From positions 248,001 to 312,000 of the forward strand of contig NZ_AP025505.1 in the NCBI RefSeq assembly GCF_024347575.1: 64,000 bases of DNA, in the 5' to 3' direction. A program made the translations under genes and the position numbers. The notes beneath the pieces were generated by a model. The model saw nothing but the letters and a program-made list of their open reading frames with translations. It had not been told where the DNA came from and ran no database searches. How positions within the stretch are numbered: the stretch's first letter is position 1; every line of letters starts with the position of its first letter. Shown here one piece after another: positions 53,782 through 63,594 of this stretch. Source of the DNA: Vibrio pelagius (lineage in GTDB: Bacteria; Pseudomonadota; Gammaproteobacteria; Enterobacterales; Vibrionaceae).

Positions 53782-55847
53782 TGAACAACAAAAAACACAT
53801 CATTCCCAAGATAAAAGGCTTACTCCATGGCGCAGATTACAACCCTGAGCAATGGTTAGATAAACCAGATATTTTAGCGAAAGATATCGAATTGATGAAG
53901 CAGACGAATTGCAACGTTATGTCTGTCGGTATCTTCAGTTGGTCTGCTCTTGAGCCTGTTGAAGGTGAGTTTCAGTTTGAATGGCTCGATAGTGTACTTG
54001 ATAACTTAGCAGTCAATGATATTTCTGTATTTCTGGCAACGCCAAGCGGTGCGCGCCCTGCTTGGTTGTCGCAAAGATATCCGGACGTTTTACGAGTTAA
54101 CAGCTCTCGAGTTAAACAGCTACACGGAGAGCGTCATAACCATTGTTACAGCTCTCCTAACTATCGAGAGAAAGTAGCTATCATGAACGCAAAACTGGCT
54201 GAACGTTACAGTCAACATCCTGCGGTGATAGGCTGGCACGTTTCGAATGAATATGGCGGTGACTGCCACTGTAACTACTGTCAAGACGCATTCCGCTTAT
54301 GGTTGCAAGACAAGTATGGCTCTCTGGATAACTTAAATAAACTGTGGTGGAGTGCGTTTTGGAGTCACACTTACACCAGTTGGGAGCAAATCGAATCGCC
54401 ATCTCCGATTGGTGAGAACTCTGTTCACGCGCTTAAGTTGGATTGGAAGCGATTCTGTACTGATCGTGTTTTGAACTTCTGTGAACACGAGATTGCACCG
54501 CTCAAGTCTATTAATCCAGATCTGCCTACGACGGCTAATTTCATGGAATATTTTTACGACTACAACTATTGGGAGCTGGCAAAATCAATTGATGTTGTGT
54601 CTTGGGACAGTTATCCGCTTTGGCACCGTGATAGCGACGAAGTTGCACTCGCTTGCTATACCGGGATGTACCATGACTTGATGCGTACACTGAAAAACCA
54701 ACCGTTTTTACTCATGGAATCAACTCCCAGCCAAACCAACTGGCAGCCAATTACTAAGCTCAAAAAAGATGGTGTTCACTTACTTTCATCATTGCAAGCA
54801 GTGGCTCATGGTTCTGACTCTGTCCAGTACTTTCAGTGGCGAAAAAGCCGCGGTTCTGTAGAGAAGTTTCATGGCGCGGTGATTGATCACGTTGGTCATG
54901 CACATACTCGCACTGGTCGTGAAGTGACGGCCGTTGGTGAGTATCTTAAACAGATCAATGATGTAGCGGGAACGAGCACGCAAGCGGAAGTGGCGATCAT
55001 TTTTGATTGGGAAAACCGTTGGGCAATGGATGATGCATCAGGTCCTCGTAATGAAGGTCTTCACTATGAACAAACCGTGTGTGACCATTATCGAGGTTTT
55101 TGGCAGCAAGGTGTTAGCTGCGACATCATAGAGCAACTATGTGATTTTACTCCTTACAAGATCATTGTTGCGCCAATGCTGTACTTGATAAAGCCGGGTG
55201 TATCGGAGCGCCTGGAAGCATTTGTAGAGCAAGGTGGGACGTTAGTCGCGACTTATTGGAGTGGCATCGTTGACCAGAATGATCTGTGCTTCTTGGGAGG
55301 TTTTCCCGGTGGAGAGGGGAGCCCGTTACGCCGTACATTCGGTATTTGGGCTGAAGAGATTGATTCACTCTATGATCATGAGCGCGTGCTGTTTGAAATG
55401 GAAACGCATTCTGGTTTTGGTTTCAGTGGAGAATTCAAGGCCAAGCACTTAATGGAGCATATTCATTTAGAGACGGCAGAAGCTCTGGCTTATTACCGTG
55501 AGGACTTATTTGATGCTTGTCCAGTGATTACTAAGAATCAACTTGGTAAAGGTTGTGCTTACTACATCGCTGCACGTACAGAGACAGAGTTCAACGAATT
55601 ATTTTACAAATCTCTTGTTAACTTACATGGGATTAGTAAGCCAATCGAAAACGTACCTTACGGAGTATCAGTGACATCCCGTGAGGACGAAAAATCTCGT
55701 TATTTGTTTATTATGAACTTTTTAAATGAGTCGAGAGATTTGAAAGTTCCAGACGGAAACTGGATAAATTTAAACACCGGAAAAGATGTTAATAGTAATA
55801 TATCACTCACTCCTTACGAAGTCGTTGTAATTAAAAGTATCAAGTAA
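53781..55847 (+). CDS. GH42 beta-galactosidase (GanA-like)
   Basis: The 688-residue enzyme has a GH42 TIM barrel (acid/base Glu157 in HVSNEYGG, nucleophile Glu313 in LMESTPSQTNW), then a trimerisation domain and a C-terminal domain. A Cys cluster (Cys122, Cys162, Cys164, Cys167) matches the zinc-binding site of many GH42 enzymes. There is no signal peptide, so it acts in the cytoplasm, removing galactose from imported galacto-oligosaccharides. It is the last enzyme of the operon. Confidence 0.94.
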   Translation: MNNKKHIIPKIKGLLHGADYNPEQWLDKPDILAKDIELMKQTNCNVMSVGIFSWSALEPVEGEFQFEWLDSVLDNLAVNDISVFLATPSGARPAWLSQRYPDVLRVNSSRVKQLHGERHNHCYSSPNYREKVAIMNAKLAERYSQHPAVIGWHVSNEYGGDCHCNYCQDAFRLWLQDKYGSLDNLNKLWWSAFWSHTYTSWEQIESPSPIGENSVHALKLDWKRFCTDRVLNFCEHEIAPLKSINPDLPTTANFMEYFYDYNYWELAKSIDVVSWDSYPLWHRDSDEVALACYTGMYHDLMRTLKNQPFLLMESTPSQTNWQPITKLKKDGVHLLSSLQAVAHGSDSVQYFQWRKSRGSVEKFHGAVIDHVGHAHTRTGREVTAVGEYLKQINDVAGTSTQAEVAIIFDWENRWAMDDASGPRNEGLHYEQTVCDHYRGFWQQGVSCDIIEQLCDFTPYKIIVAPMLYLIKPGVSERLEAFVEQGGTLVATYWSGIVDQNDLCFLGGFPGGEGSPLRRTFGIWAEEIDSLYDHERVLFEMETHSGFGFSGEFKAKHLMEHIHLETAEALAYYREDLFDACPVITKNQLGKGCAYYIAARTETEFNELFYKSLVNLHGISKPIENVPYGVSVTSREDEKSRYLFIMNFLNESRDLKVPDGNWINLNTGKDVNSNISLTPYEVVVIKSIK

Positions 55848-55853
55848 AAATTA

Positions 55854-55875
55854 GGTCCGATCATTTGTTCGGACC
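55854..55875 (+). terminator. Hairpin after the GH42 gene
   Basis: GGTCCGA and TCGGACC form a 7-bp stem with an 8-base loop, 7 bases after the GH42 stop. No long T run follows, so partial read-through into the porin gene is likely. Confidence 0.55.
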
Positions 55876-55998
55876 ATTAATAATAATATTGAAAAAAACA
55901 AGATGATAATAATCTTGCGGGTAAGTATTGCCTAAATTAAGGATATGTCGATATTTACCCAGCCAATAACCAAAAAAATCATACAAAAGGAAATTAAA

Positions 55999-57261
55999 AT
56001 GAAAAAAGCAACATTGACCGTCGCTATTTTAGGTTCTTTATTCGCCACTCAAGCTTCAGCCGTCGACTTCTATGGTTACGTTCGTGCTGGTTTGGGAGCT
56101 AGTGCTGATGGGGGTGGCACAAAGGCTGGAGATGAGTTTAATAAAACGAAATTGGGTCGCTTAGGCAATGAATTTGATACATATTCGGAAATTGGATTGG
56201 GTCAAGAGCTATTTAATGCAGACGGTCGCTCAATGTACTTTGAAAGTATGTTTGAAATGTCATCCGACGGAAATTTGGAATCTGAAAACAGTAAGGATGA
56301 CAGTGCAAACTTTGGAATTAAACAGTTAAACATACAAGCTAAGGGCTATATCTCTGCTTCTCCTGATGCGGTTATTTGGGCTGGTAAACGTTTTTATCAA
56401 CGTCATGATATCCATATTATAGACACCAAGTACTGGAATATATCCGGTTACGGTGTCGGTGTCGAAAATATAAAGTTAGATACCGGTGCGATCTCTGCAG
56501 CGGTGATTCGAGCTGATAATGAGTTAGCCGAGTGGGATAATGCAGGCAACAAAACGAGTTACGGAGATTTGAATACATATTTCTTAGATTTACGTTACGC
56601 GGGCTTTAGCCCATGGGAAGGATCTTGGACTGAATTTGGTATCGACTATGCAATAGTTAACCCGACGGATGAGCAAGAAAGCCATGCTGAAAACTTCGAT
56701 AACGGATTAATGCTAACTGCTGAACTTAGCCAGAGTTTCGCGTTGGGTTACAACAAGTTTGTACTCCAATACATGGACAAAGGGCTTGCACAGAATGCCA
56801 TCTCACAAGGAGGAGGCTGGTATGACATCTGGAGTGGTGACGTCAGCGATGCAAAAGGGTTTCGCTTTATCAGCACCGGTGATTTGAATTTAAGCGAAAA
56901 TGTCGTAATCAATCATGTTCTAACTTACGGTAACGTAAAAGATCATGGTGACTGGTTAGACAAGGAGGAGTTGTTCTCATTTGTAGCGCGCCCGACTTAC
57001 AACTGGTCACCATACAACAAGACCATATTAGAGGTCGGTTACTTTGATCAGAAAAAAACTTGGGATTCAGGCTCTGAAGACAAGTTTAGTGGTACAAAAT
57101 TCACTATCGCACACGCAATTTCAGCGGGTGAATCTTTCTTCGCTCGTCCAGAAATCCGATTTTTTGCAACGTATTTGAAAGATAACGAAGGCGACTCTTT
57201 TGATAACAACAAGAGTAATGACACGATCAACTACGGTGTGCAAATAGAAGCTTGGTGGTAA
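55999..57261 (+). CDS. LamB-like sugar porin
   Basis: The 420-residue outer-membrane porin has a signal peptide (ATQASA-VDFYGYVRAGLG) and typical LamB segments (YSEIGLGQELFNADGRSMYF, WAGKRFYQRHDIHIIDTKYW); the terminal EAWW fits a last barrel strand. It should pass galacto-oligosaccharides. ATG 55999 is chosen because AAAGGAA precedes it. It is downstream of the catabolic genes in the same orientation. Confidence 0.92.
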   Translation: MKKATLTVAILGSLFATQASAVDFYGYVRAGLGASADGGGTKAGDEFNKTKLGRLGNEFDTYSEIGLGQELFNADGRSMYFESMFEMSSDGNLESENSKDDSANFGIKQLNIQAKGYISASPDAVIWAGKRFYQRHDIHIIDTKYWNISGYGVGVENIKLDTGAISAAVIRADNELAEWDNAGNKTSYGDLNTYFLDLRYAGFSPWEGSWTEFGIDYAIVNPTDEQESHAENFDNGLMLTAELSQSFALGYNKFVLQYMDKGLAQNAISQGGGWYDIWSGDVSDAKGFRFISTGDLNLSENVVINHVLTYGNVKDHGDWLDKEELFSFVARPTYNWSPYNKTILEVGYFDQKKTWDSGSEDKFSGTKFTIAHAISAGESFFARPEIRFFATYLKDNEGDSFDNNKSNDTINYGVQIEAWW

Positions 57262-57329
57262 TCAACTTCTACCTTAGATAGGCCAGCTTAGTTCCATTTT
57301 ACCTATCACATGGAAATCTTTTGTCATTT

Positions 57330-57402
57330 GCTCTTGAAGTGGGTCGTATTCAGCCGGAGGGGGCGGAAAATATGTACATATTTCCACTTCAAGAGCTTTT
57401 TT
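57330..57402 (+). terminator. Long-stem terminator after the porin gene
   Basis: GCTCTTGAAGTGG and CCACTTCAAGAGC are exact inverse copies around a 41-base loop, and TTTTTT follows the right arm. It should end the galactan operon transcript. It lies directly before the chemoreceptor start. Confidence 0.8.
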
Positions 57403-57414
57403 CACGGACTATGT

Positions 57415-59148
57415 ATGAAAGCACTGTCGTTAAAGAATAAAATTATAATCTTATTTGGAATATCTTTAATCATTACTATTGTGACTGCTTACTTTAGTGT
57501 TAAGTATATTATTGGTGACTACATCAATAATTCATACAACAGTCGTATGATTAGTAATGTAGGGTTAATTAGCAGCGAAATTAAAAAATCCATTGAACGC
57601 GATATATCGGTAATTGAAAGTTTAGATTTTGGAATAATTGGTATTCGTGACACAAAACAGAAACTGGGTTATGAGCAAGTTGTGAAGCTTGTTAATAAGA
57701 CAGCTTTGAGTGATAAAGGCAGCTTAGATAAAGGGCAATCTCAATACTATATTGATTTGGCTCGAGACCATCATGAAGGTATAAAAATAACACAAGTTTT
57801 TTCGGAAAGTGGTCAGGAAAAAGTAATCATTTCTAAAAAGAAACATAGTGTTGTAGATTTCTTTACTATCAATTTGAGCTTAATTGGAGAGCTAATACAG
57901 CGTTATAGTGTCCCAGGTGTGCACTTTGAGTTACTAGACGAAAATGAAAACTCTATTTATTCAACAGGACGTCTAAACTTAGATTTGAAACAAACGGACG
58001 TTGTTAATGTAGCGGGGTCAAATTGGTATTTACGCTCGTATATTGACTACGAATATATCAAAGGAATTATCGATAATATAAATAAAGATATTACAAAGTA
58101 TATGTCATTTTGCGCTTTTATTATGCTGGTTATTAGTCTGTGGATTCTAAATTTTCAACTAAGCCCGTTACCTAAGTTAAAGAATTTAGTTGAAAGCTTA
58201 GCAGGACGCGATGCAGACTTAACTCAACGCATTAATCTTAATCGTCAAGATGAAATAGGTCATATCTCCAACTCAGTGAATGGTTTTATAGATAATTTGC
58301 AGGCTTTATTTAAAAAAATCTCTAGTTCTAATGTTGCTTTGAACGACGCCAGACAAGAACTTGATGTGCAAATTGGACGGAATGTATCTACTGTTTCCCG
58401 TTACAGTAAGCAGAATGAGAGCCTGTCTAATGCTATAAATGATATTCGACGGTCATCATTAGATGTTCAACAACAAACTCACCAAGCAATGGAGCTAGCA
58501 CAACAAGTAAGTAGCCAAGTGAGTGAAGCGGTCGTCAAAAGTGCGGTTGCTGAAAATATTGGAACCACCCTAGGTGAGAATACAGAACAAGTCTCTTCCT
58601 CAATTGGTGTTATGGATACAGTATCTCAGGGGATCAGTAACATTCTAAGCTCGATTCAAAAAATTGCCGATCAAACTGATTTACTAGCGTTAAATGCTTC
58701 TATTGAAGCAGCAAGAGCAGGAGAGTCAGGAAAGGGGTTTGCTGTTGTCGCCGAAGAAGTACGAATACTCGCGTCGAAAACTCGAAGCAGCACTATTGAA
58801 ATTGATGAGTTTCTGATTCAGTTTTCTGACTCGTCTCAGAAGCTGGTGGAACAGATGTCTCAAGTTTTAAAAAGCAGTGAGCTTAGTCGAAATTGTACAC
58901 TAGAAGTTATTGAGCAGATTCAACTTGTTGAACACGCAGTTAGTAAAATAAATATCATTAACTCTGGTGTTTCACAAGCATCAGATGCACAGTGTGAAAT
59001 GATGAAGAAACTTAACTCAGAGATCGAGCTGTCTAACTGTTTGAGTGATGAAATTGCTCACGGTGCAAATGCTATTGCGAGTGTCCATGGAGATATCAGT
59101 CGAATTTCTTCGGCATTGACTAAAGATGTAGCGGTTTTCAAAGTTTAA
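57415..59148 (+). CDS. Methyl-accepting chemotaxis protein
   Basis: The 577-residue chemoreceptor has two membrane helices (about 10-32 and 228-247) around a periplasmic sensor domain, then a HAMP domain, and a signalling tip around residue 420 with [20 protein letters not shown] and [15 protein letters not shown]. The sensor fold is not identified. ATG 57415 is chosen since it gives a normal N-terminus ([20 protein letters not shown]). Its position at the end of the galactan cluster suggests it senses galactan products. Confidence 0.92.
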   Translation: MKALSLKNKIIILFGISLIITIVTAYFSVKYIIGDYINNSYNSRMISNVGLISSEIKKSIERDISVIESLDFGIIGIRDTKQKLGYEQVVKLVNKTALSDKGSLDKGQSQYYIDLARDHHEGIKITQVFSESGQEKVIISKKKHSVVDFFTINLSLIGELIQRYSVPGVHFELLDENENSIYSTGRLNLDLKQTDVVNVAGSNWYLRSYIDYEYIKGIIDNINKDITKYMSFCAFIMLVISLWILNFQLSPLPKLKNLVESLAGRDADLTQRINLNRQDEIGHISNSVNGFIDNLQALFKKISSSNVALNDARQELDVQIGRNVSTVSRYSKQNESLSNAINDIRRSSLDVQQQTHQAMELAQQVSSQVSEAVVKSAVAENIGTTLGENTEQVSSSIGVMDTVSQGISNILSSIQKIADQTDLLALNASIEAARAGESGKGFAVVAEEVRILASKTRSSTIEIDEFLIQFSDSSQKLVEQMSQVLKSSELSRNCTLEVIEQIQLVEHAVSKINIINSGVSQASDAQCEMMKKLNSEIELSNCLSDEIAHGANAIASVHGDISRISSALTKDVAVFKV

Positions 59149-59246
59149 CGACGAAACTAACTCATCTGCAATAAGTTAAGGAGAAGTTGAGGTAAACTTG
59201 TCAAATCTTACCTTATTAAAACGGTAGATAAGATGTAAGGGAAAAT

Positions 59247-59729
59247 ATGGAAAACATCATCGAACAAGCCATTAAATTGAGGAAAGAGACTAAGCATCAA
59301 GAGTCGAGAGCTTTGCTAGAAACCCTTCTAAAAGATGAAACTTATGCAGCGAAGGCTCACTTGCAAATCGCTTGGTCATACGACAATGAAGGTAGAGAGC
59401 AAGAAGCTATTACCCATTATCTGTCATCTCTTTCAGGTCTATTATCGTCGGCTGAAAAGTTTGATGCTTTGTTCGGGCTAGCGAGCACCTATCGAAGCCT
59501 TGGTAGGTATTCGGAGGCGCTAAGCTATTTCGAGCAGACTCTAAGAGAGTACCCTAGTTCTATTGAAGTTCAGCCTTTCTATGCTATGTGTCTCTACAAC
59601 TTAGGGCGTCATAAAGAAGCAACATCATTGCTACTCAAACTATTGGTCTCAACCACGAACAGCGATGCAATTAAAGAGTATCAGCGTGCTATTTCTTTAT
59701 ACGCAGAAGATTTAGATAGAACGTGGTAG
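59247..59729 (+). CDS. Tetratricopeptide-repeat protein
   Basis: The 160-residue all-helical protein has about three TPR units (AKAHLQIAWSYDNEGREQEA, DALFGLASTYRSLGRYSEAL, PFYAMCLYNLGRHKEATSLL). It has no signal peptide. It resembles small TPR proteins common in Firmicutes and Vibrio. A role in protein interaction is all that can be said. Confidence 0.85.
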   Translation: MENIIEQAIKLRKETKHQESRALLETLLKDETYAAKAHLQIAWSYDNEGREQEAITHYLSSLSGLLSSAEKFDALFGLASTYRSLGRYSEALSYFEQTLREYPSSIEVQPFYAMCLYNLGRHKEATSLLLKLLVSTTNSDAIKEYQRAISLYAEDLDRTW

Positions 59730-59773
59730 AGGAAACACAGTAATCGGTATATGAGAAGGGTTTTTTGTCGCTT

Positions 59774-60352
59774 TTAACTATCTCCTCGGTGTTCTTTTTC
59801 TACTTGTTGATCTTTGATGATTTGAAGTAGAGAAGGCAGAAATTCTCCTCTGTCCGTAAACGTCTCACTTTTCCAGATGTTCGATGTCATCAGTGCTTTC
59901 GGGCAGTGGAATAATAATGTATCAACCTCTACTTTTATTACGAGTTTAGGTTTGGTTTTACCATCAAGGCAAAGGTTGCGGCTGGCATCGTCTACATGAA
60001 TGGATGCCGTACCTTTGACCCGAACCACATCTTCAATGCCGGGAACAATGAACAGCATCCCTACATTTGGGTTCGTCAGCAGGTTAGTTAAAGTGTCTAA
60101 ACGATTGTTTCCTGGGCTGTCAGGGAAACCAATGGTTTTGTCATCAAATACTTTTACGAAGCCTGATTTACCGCCACGCGGTGAGACGTCCAAAAAACCA
60201 TCCTGGCTAGTTGAAGAAAGAAAAAATAATGTGCTGCTTTCGATAAATTTCTTGGCGTGCTGATCGATGTGCCTTATGTCTTTCGCTACAGCTAACGGGT
60301 GAGGGGTAGGGTAGAGTTCTCTCAGTGCTTCCAGTGTTGTTATTCGAGTCAT
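59774..60352 (-). CDS. PPOX-class FMN-binding protein (pyridoxamine oxidase-like)
   Basis: The 192-residue split-barrel flavoprotein has TLFFLSSTSQDGFLDVSPRG, IGFPDSPGNNRLDTLTNLLT and VGMLFIVPGIEDVVRVKGTA, matching the TIGR04025-like PPOX proteins often annotated as pyridoxamine 5'-phosphate oxidases. The substrate is unknown. Confidence 0.85.
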   Translation of the reverse strand: MTRITTLEALRELYPTPHPLAVAKDIRHIDQHAKKFIESSTLFFLSSTSQDGFLDVSPRGGKSGFVKVFDDKTIGFPDSPGNNRLDTLTNLLTNPNVGMLFIVPGIEDVVRVKGTASIHVDDASRNLCLDGKTKPKLVIKVEVDTLLFHCPKALMTSNIWKSETFTDRGEFLPSLLQIIKDQQVEKEHRGDS

Positions 60353-60521
60353 TTGATACTTTCTCTTTGGTTATCGGTCATAAACTATTTGTAAATGATA
60401 CTTAGTACTATTTATAACTGGTTTGCATTATCATGAGCTAATTCCTATTTCAGAGTCAAACTCAATCGCATTCGTCACGCTGAATGCATGAGTAGATTCA
60501 ATTGCAGTTGAAGCCAATATT

Positions 60522-61508
60522 ATGCGTAACCTCAGTGTTGTCATTTCCGTTGTTATTCTCGCTTTTATGAGCACTTTCAGTTGGGCTGGAGACCATACCA
60601 ATTACCCTATCAAGATCCAGCATGCTTTTGGCACTACGGTGATTCAGAAAAAACCAGAACGTGTGGCAACCGTCGCATGGGCGAATCATGAGGTGCCTCT
60701 CGCTCTTGGTGTCGTTCCGGTTGGTTTTGCTGCGGCAAAATTTGGCGATGACGACGGTGACGGTGTGCTTCCTTGGGTAAAAGCACAACTGGACAAACTC
60801 GGCGCTCAGACGCCAAGGCTATTTGATGAAGGTGACGGTATTGATTTTGAGGCAGTGGCAGCCACACAACCCGACGTTATCTTGGCGGCCTATTCTGGCT
60901 TGAGTCGTTCTGATTATGAAACACTTAATATGATTGCACCGGTTGTCGCTTACCCGACCGCGCCCTGGGCGACTGATTGGCGCAGTATGATCCGATTTAA
61001 CAGCGCAGGTTTAGGCATGACGGAAGAGGGCGAATCGCTGATAAAAGATATTGAAACGGATATCGCAGCTCGCGTTGCTCTTTACCCTGAGTTAGCTGGC
61101 AAATCGGCGATGTTTATTACTCACCTCGACCCAACTGATTTAAGTGTGATTCGTTTTTACACCGGCAATGATACTCGAGTGAAGTTTTTTAACGATCTAA
61201 GCTTGAGCTCACCAGAGAGTATTGAAGCGCTCAGTCGCGCAGGTCAATTCTCTGGTGAGGCGAGTATTGAACAAATTGATGCATTTGATGATGTCGATCT
61301 TTTTGTTACTTATGGCGCAAAAGAGTTGCTGACCCCACTCGAAAATAATCCATTAATGTCAAAAATGCATGCCGTAAAAAATGGATCTATTGTGATGTTG
61401 GGTAGTGGACCACTAGCGACGGCTGCGAATCCAACACCTTTATCGATTTCCTGGGTATTGGACGATTACCTTGAGGCGTTGGCGACTGCTGCACGCAAAG
61501 CTCAATGA
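60522..61508 (+). CDS. Iron-siderophore periplasmic binding protein (FecB/FepB-like)
   Basis: The 328-residue protein has a signal peptide (MRNLSVVISVVILAFMSTFS..WA) without lipobox, and the helical-backbone class III binding-protein fold: IQHAFGTTVIQKKPERVATV near the start and ALGVVPVGFAAAKFG. It delivers ferric siderophore to the FecCD-type permeases. The next gene overlaps by 4 bases. No receptor gene is adjacent within the window. Confidence 0.92.
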   Translation: MRNLSVVISVVILAFMSTFSWAGDHTNYPIKIQHAFGTTVIQKKPERVATVAWANHEVPLALGVVPVGFAAAKFGDDDGDGVLPWVKAQLDKLGAQTPRLFDEGDGIDFEAVAATQPDVILAAYSGLSRSDYETLNMIAPVVAYPTAPWATDWRSMIRFNSAGLGMTEEGESLIKDIETDIAARVALYPELAGKSAMFITHLDPTDLSVIRFYTGNDTRVKFFNDLSLSSPESIEALSRAGQFSGEASIEQIDAFDDVDLFVTYGAKELLTPLENNPLMSKMHAVKNGSIVMLGSGPLATAANPTPLSISWVLDDYLEALATAARKAQ

Positions 61509-62554
61509 ACCGTTCTGGGACACAACCCTCGGCTTCAATGCAATGTTCCCGGCGGCAAGGTTTTGGTCTTTCCCGATCTGTGAGTCTGGTTATTTTGCTC
61601 ATTGCTTTAGTTCTGCTGTGCTTGCTTTCTGTTGCTTTAGGGACAAGGGAAGTGTCATGGCAGGAGATCACAAGTGCATTACTCGGGAATCTAAATACGG
61701 TTGGTGAAGCCGCGGTGTCAATGCGCATTCCTCGCACAGTGTTAGCCGTGATTGCAGGCGCTGCACTGGGATTATCAGGTGCCGTGATGCAGGGTGTGAC
61801 TCGCAATCCGTTAGCCGATCCTGGGATTCTGGGTGTTAACATTGGTGCTGCCTTTTTTGTGGTTATCGGTCTGGCTTGGTTTGGTATGAACAAGTTGGAA
61901 AGCTATGTCTGGATGGCGATTTTAGGTTCGGCGCTGACCGCTGCTTTTGTCTATACCATCGGTTCTATGGGGCGCGGGGGAGCAACGCCATTAAAACTGG
62001 CATTAGCCGGTGCGGCAACTTCTGCGGCCTTATCGTGTTTTACCATTGCTGTCGTATTACCTCGTAATGATATTGCAGGCGGAGCAAGATCATGGCAAAT
62101 CGGTGGTGTCGGTGGTGCAACCTTTGACACGATATTCATGGTGCTTCCGTTTTTAGTGGCGGGATTAGCGATAACCATGCTTACCGCCCGCAAGCTTAAT
62201 ACATTAGCACTCGGTGATGAGTTAGCTGCCGGCTTGGGTGAAAACGTGTTGTTTGCCCGTGCCGCCGCAGGACTGGGTGCGATTTTGTTGTGTGGCGCAA
62301 CGACTGCTATTTGCGGACCGATAGGTTTTGTGGGGTTAGTGGTACCACATTTCTGTCGCTTGCTGGTGGGTGTTGATCATCGTTGGTTGTTGCCATTCTC
62401 CGCTGTGAGTGGTGCAAGTCTGCTGTTGTTAGCCGATATTCTTGGCCGCATTATTTCTCGTCCGAGTGAACTGTCTGTTGGTGTTGTTACTGCGTTTATT
62501 GGTGCTCCGTTTTTCATCTGGATTGTTCGCTGTCAGCGAATTAGGGAATTATAA
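61505..62554 (+). CDS. FecCD-family siderophore permease (FepD-like)
   Basis: The 349-residue permease has about ten membrane helices. Family segments are MRIPRTVLAVIAGAALGLSG, VMQGVTRNPLADPGILGVN and GPIGFVGLVVPHFCRLLVG. It forms a pair with the next permease, starting one base before this gene ends. Confidence 0.94.
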   Translation: MNRSGTQPSASMQCSRRQGFGLSRSVSLVILLIALVLLCLLSVALGTREVSWQEITSALLGNLNTVGEAAVSMRIPRTVLAVIAGAALGLSGAVMQGVTRNPLADPGILGVNIGAAFFVVIGLAWFGMNKLESYVWMAILGSALTAAFVYTIGSMGRGGATPLKLALAGAATSAALSCFTIAVVLPRNDIAGGARSWQIGGVGGATFDTIFMVLPFLVAGLAITMLTARKLNTLALGDELAAGLGENVLFARAAAGLGAILLCGATTAICGPIGFVGLVVPHFCRLLVGVDHRWLLPFSAVSGASLLLLADILGRIISRPSELSVGVVTAFIGAPFFIWIVRCQRIREL

Positions 62555-63594
62555 TGGCCGCTGAAATGCTTCTTTTACAACGCGTGCAAAACGCCCGTAT
62601 GCAGCGTGCACGGCGTTGGGTTTTAATCATTGTAGGTCTCTCGTTTCTGGCTTTTTGCGCGTGGTGTCTAACGCTGGTATTAGGGCAGTCTTACACGTCA
62701 CCTTCTGTAGTATGGCGAGTGCTTGGTGGAGAAAATATTCCGGGTGCAAGTTTTACTGTCGGATATCTGAGACTTCCAAGAGCGGTGGTATCGCTCTTAG
62801 TTGGCATGAGCTTCGGCTTAGCCGGCGTCGCATTTCAGACTATGTTGCGTAATCCTCTCGCAAGCCCTGATATTGTGGGCGTCAGCTCAGGAGCCAGTGC
62901 TGCCGCTGTCTTTGCTATCGTGGTCCTGAATATGGATGGCTCCGCTGTCGCGGTGTTTTCGGTCTTCGCCGGCCTCGCAGTGGCAATGGCTGTTTATGGT
63001 TTGTCCTACAAAAATGGCGTTGCAGGTACCCGGCTGATTCTCATCGGGATTGGTATCTCTGCCATGATCGAAAGTTATATCGCTTATTTATTGTCTCAGG
63101 CGATTTCCTGGGATCTGCAAGAAGCGATGCGTTGGTTAACCGGCAGCGTAAACTCGGTGCAGATTGATCAAACCTTACTGATCTTGTTATCGCTATGTGT
63201 TTTTGGTGGTTTGCTGATTAGCCAGACTAAGTCGCTCGAAGCCCTGCGAATGGGCGATGAAACGGCGGCTGCATTGGGTGTAAACACAAGCGTTACCCGG
63301 ATTATCGTTATTGTGTGCGCGGTGGGTTTGATCGCAGTTGCGACGGCGGTAACGGGGCCGATTGCGTTTGTTGCCTTTCTGTCTGGCCCGATCGCCGCCC
63401 GTGTTGTTGGCTCAAATGGCTCTTTGTTAATTCCGTCTGCTTTAGTCGGCGCGGTGTTAGTGCTGGCCGGGGATTATATCGGCCAGTTTCTTCTGCCAAG
63501 CCGTTATCCGGTTGGTGTCGTTACCGGAGCACTTGGCGCTCCCTATCTTATTTACCTGATCATACGCGTCAATCGCACAGGAGGCTCGTTGTGA
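62554..63594 (+). CDS. FecCD-family siderophore permease (FepG-like)
   Basis: The 346-residue permease shows LRLPRAVVSLLVGMSFGLAG, FQTMLRNPLASPDIVGVSSG and GPIAFVAFLSGPIAARVVG. Translation is coupled at both ends by overlapping stops and starts. Confidence 0.94.
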   Translation: MAAEMLLLQRVQNARMQRARRWVLIIVGLSFLAFCAWCLTLVLGQSYTSPSVVWRVLGGENIPGASFTVGYLRLPRAVVSLLVGMSFGLAGVAFQTMLRNPLASPDIVGVSSGASAAAVFAIVVLNMDGSAVAVFSVFAGLAVAMAVYGLSYKNGVAGTRLILIGIGISAMIESYIAYLLSQAISWDLQEAMRWLTGSVNSVQIDQTLLILLSLCVFGGLLISQTKSLEALRMGDETAAALGVNTSVTRIIVIVCAVGLIAVATAVTGPIAFVAFLSGPIAARVVGSNGSLLIPSALVGAVLVLAGDYIGQFLLPSRYPVGVVTGALGAPYLIYLIIRVNRTGGSL

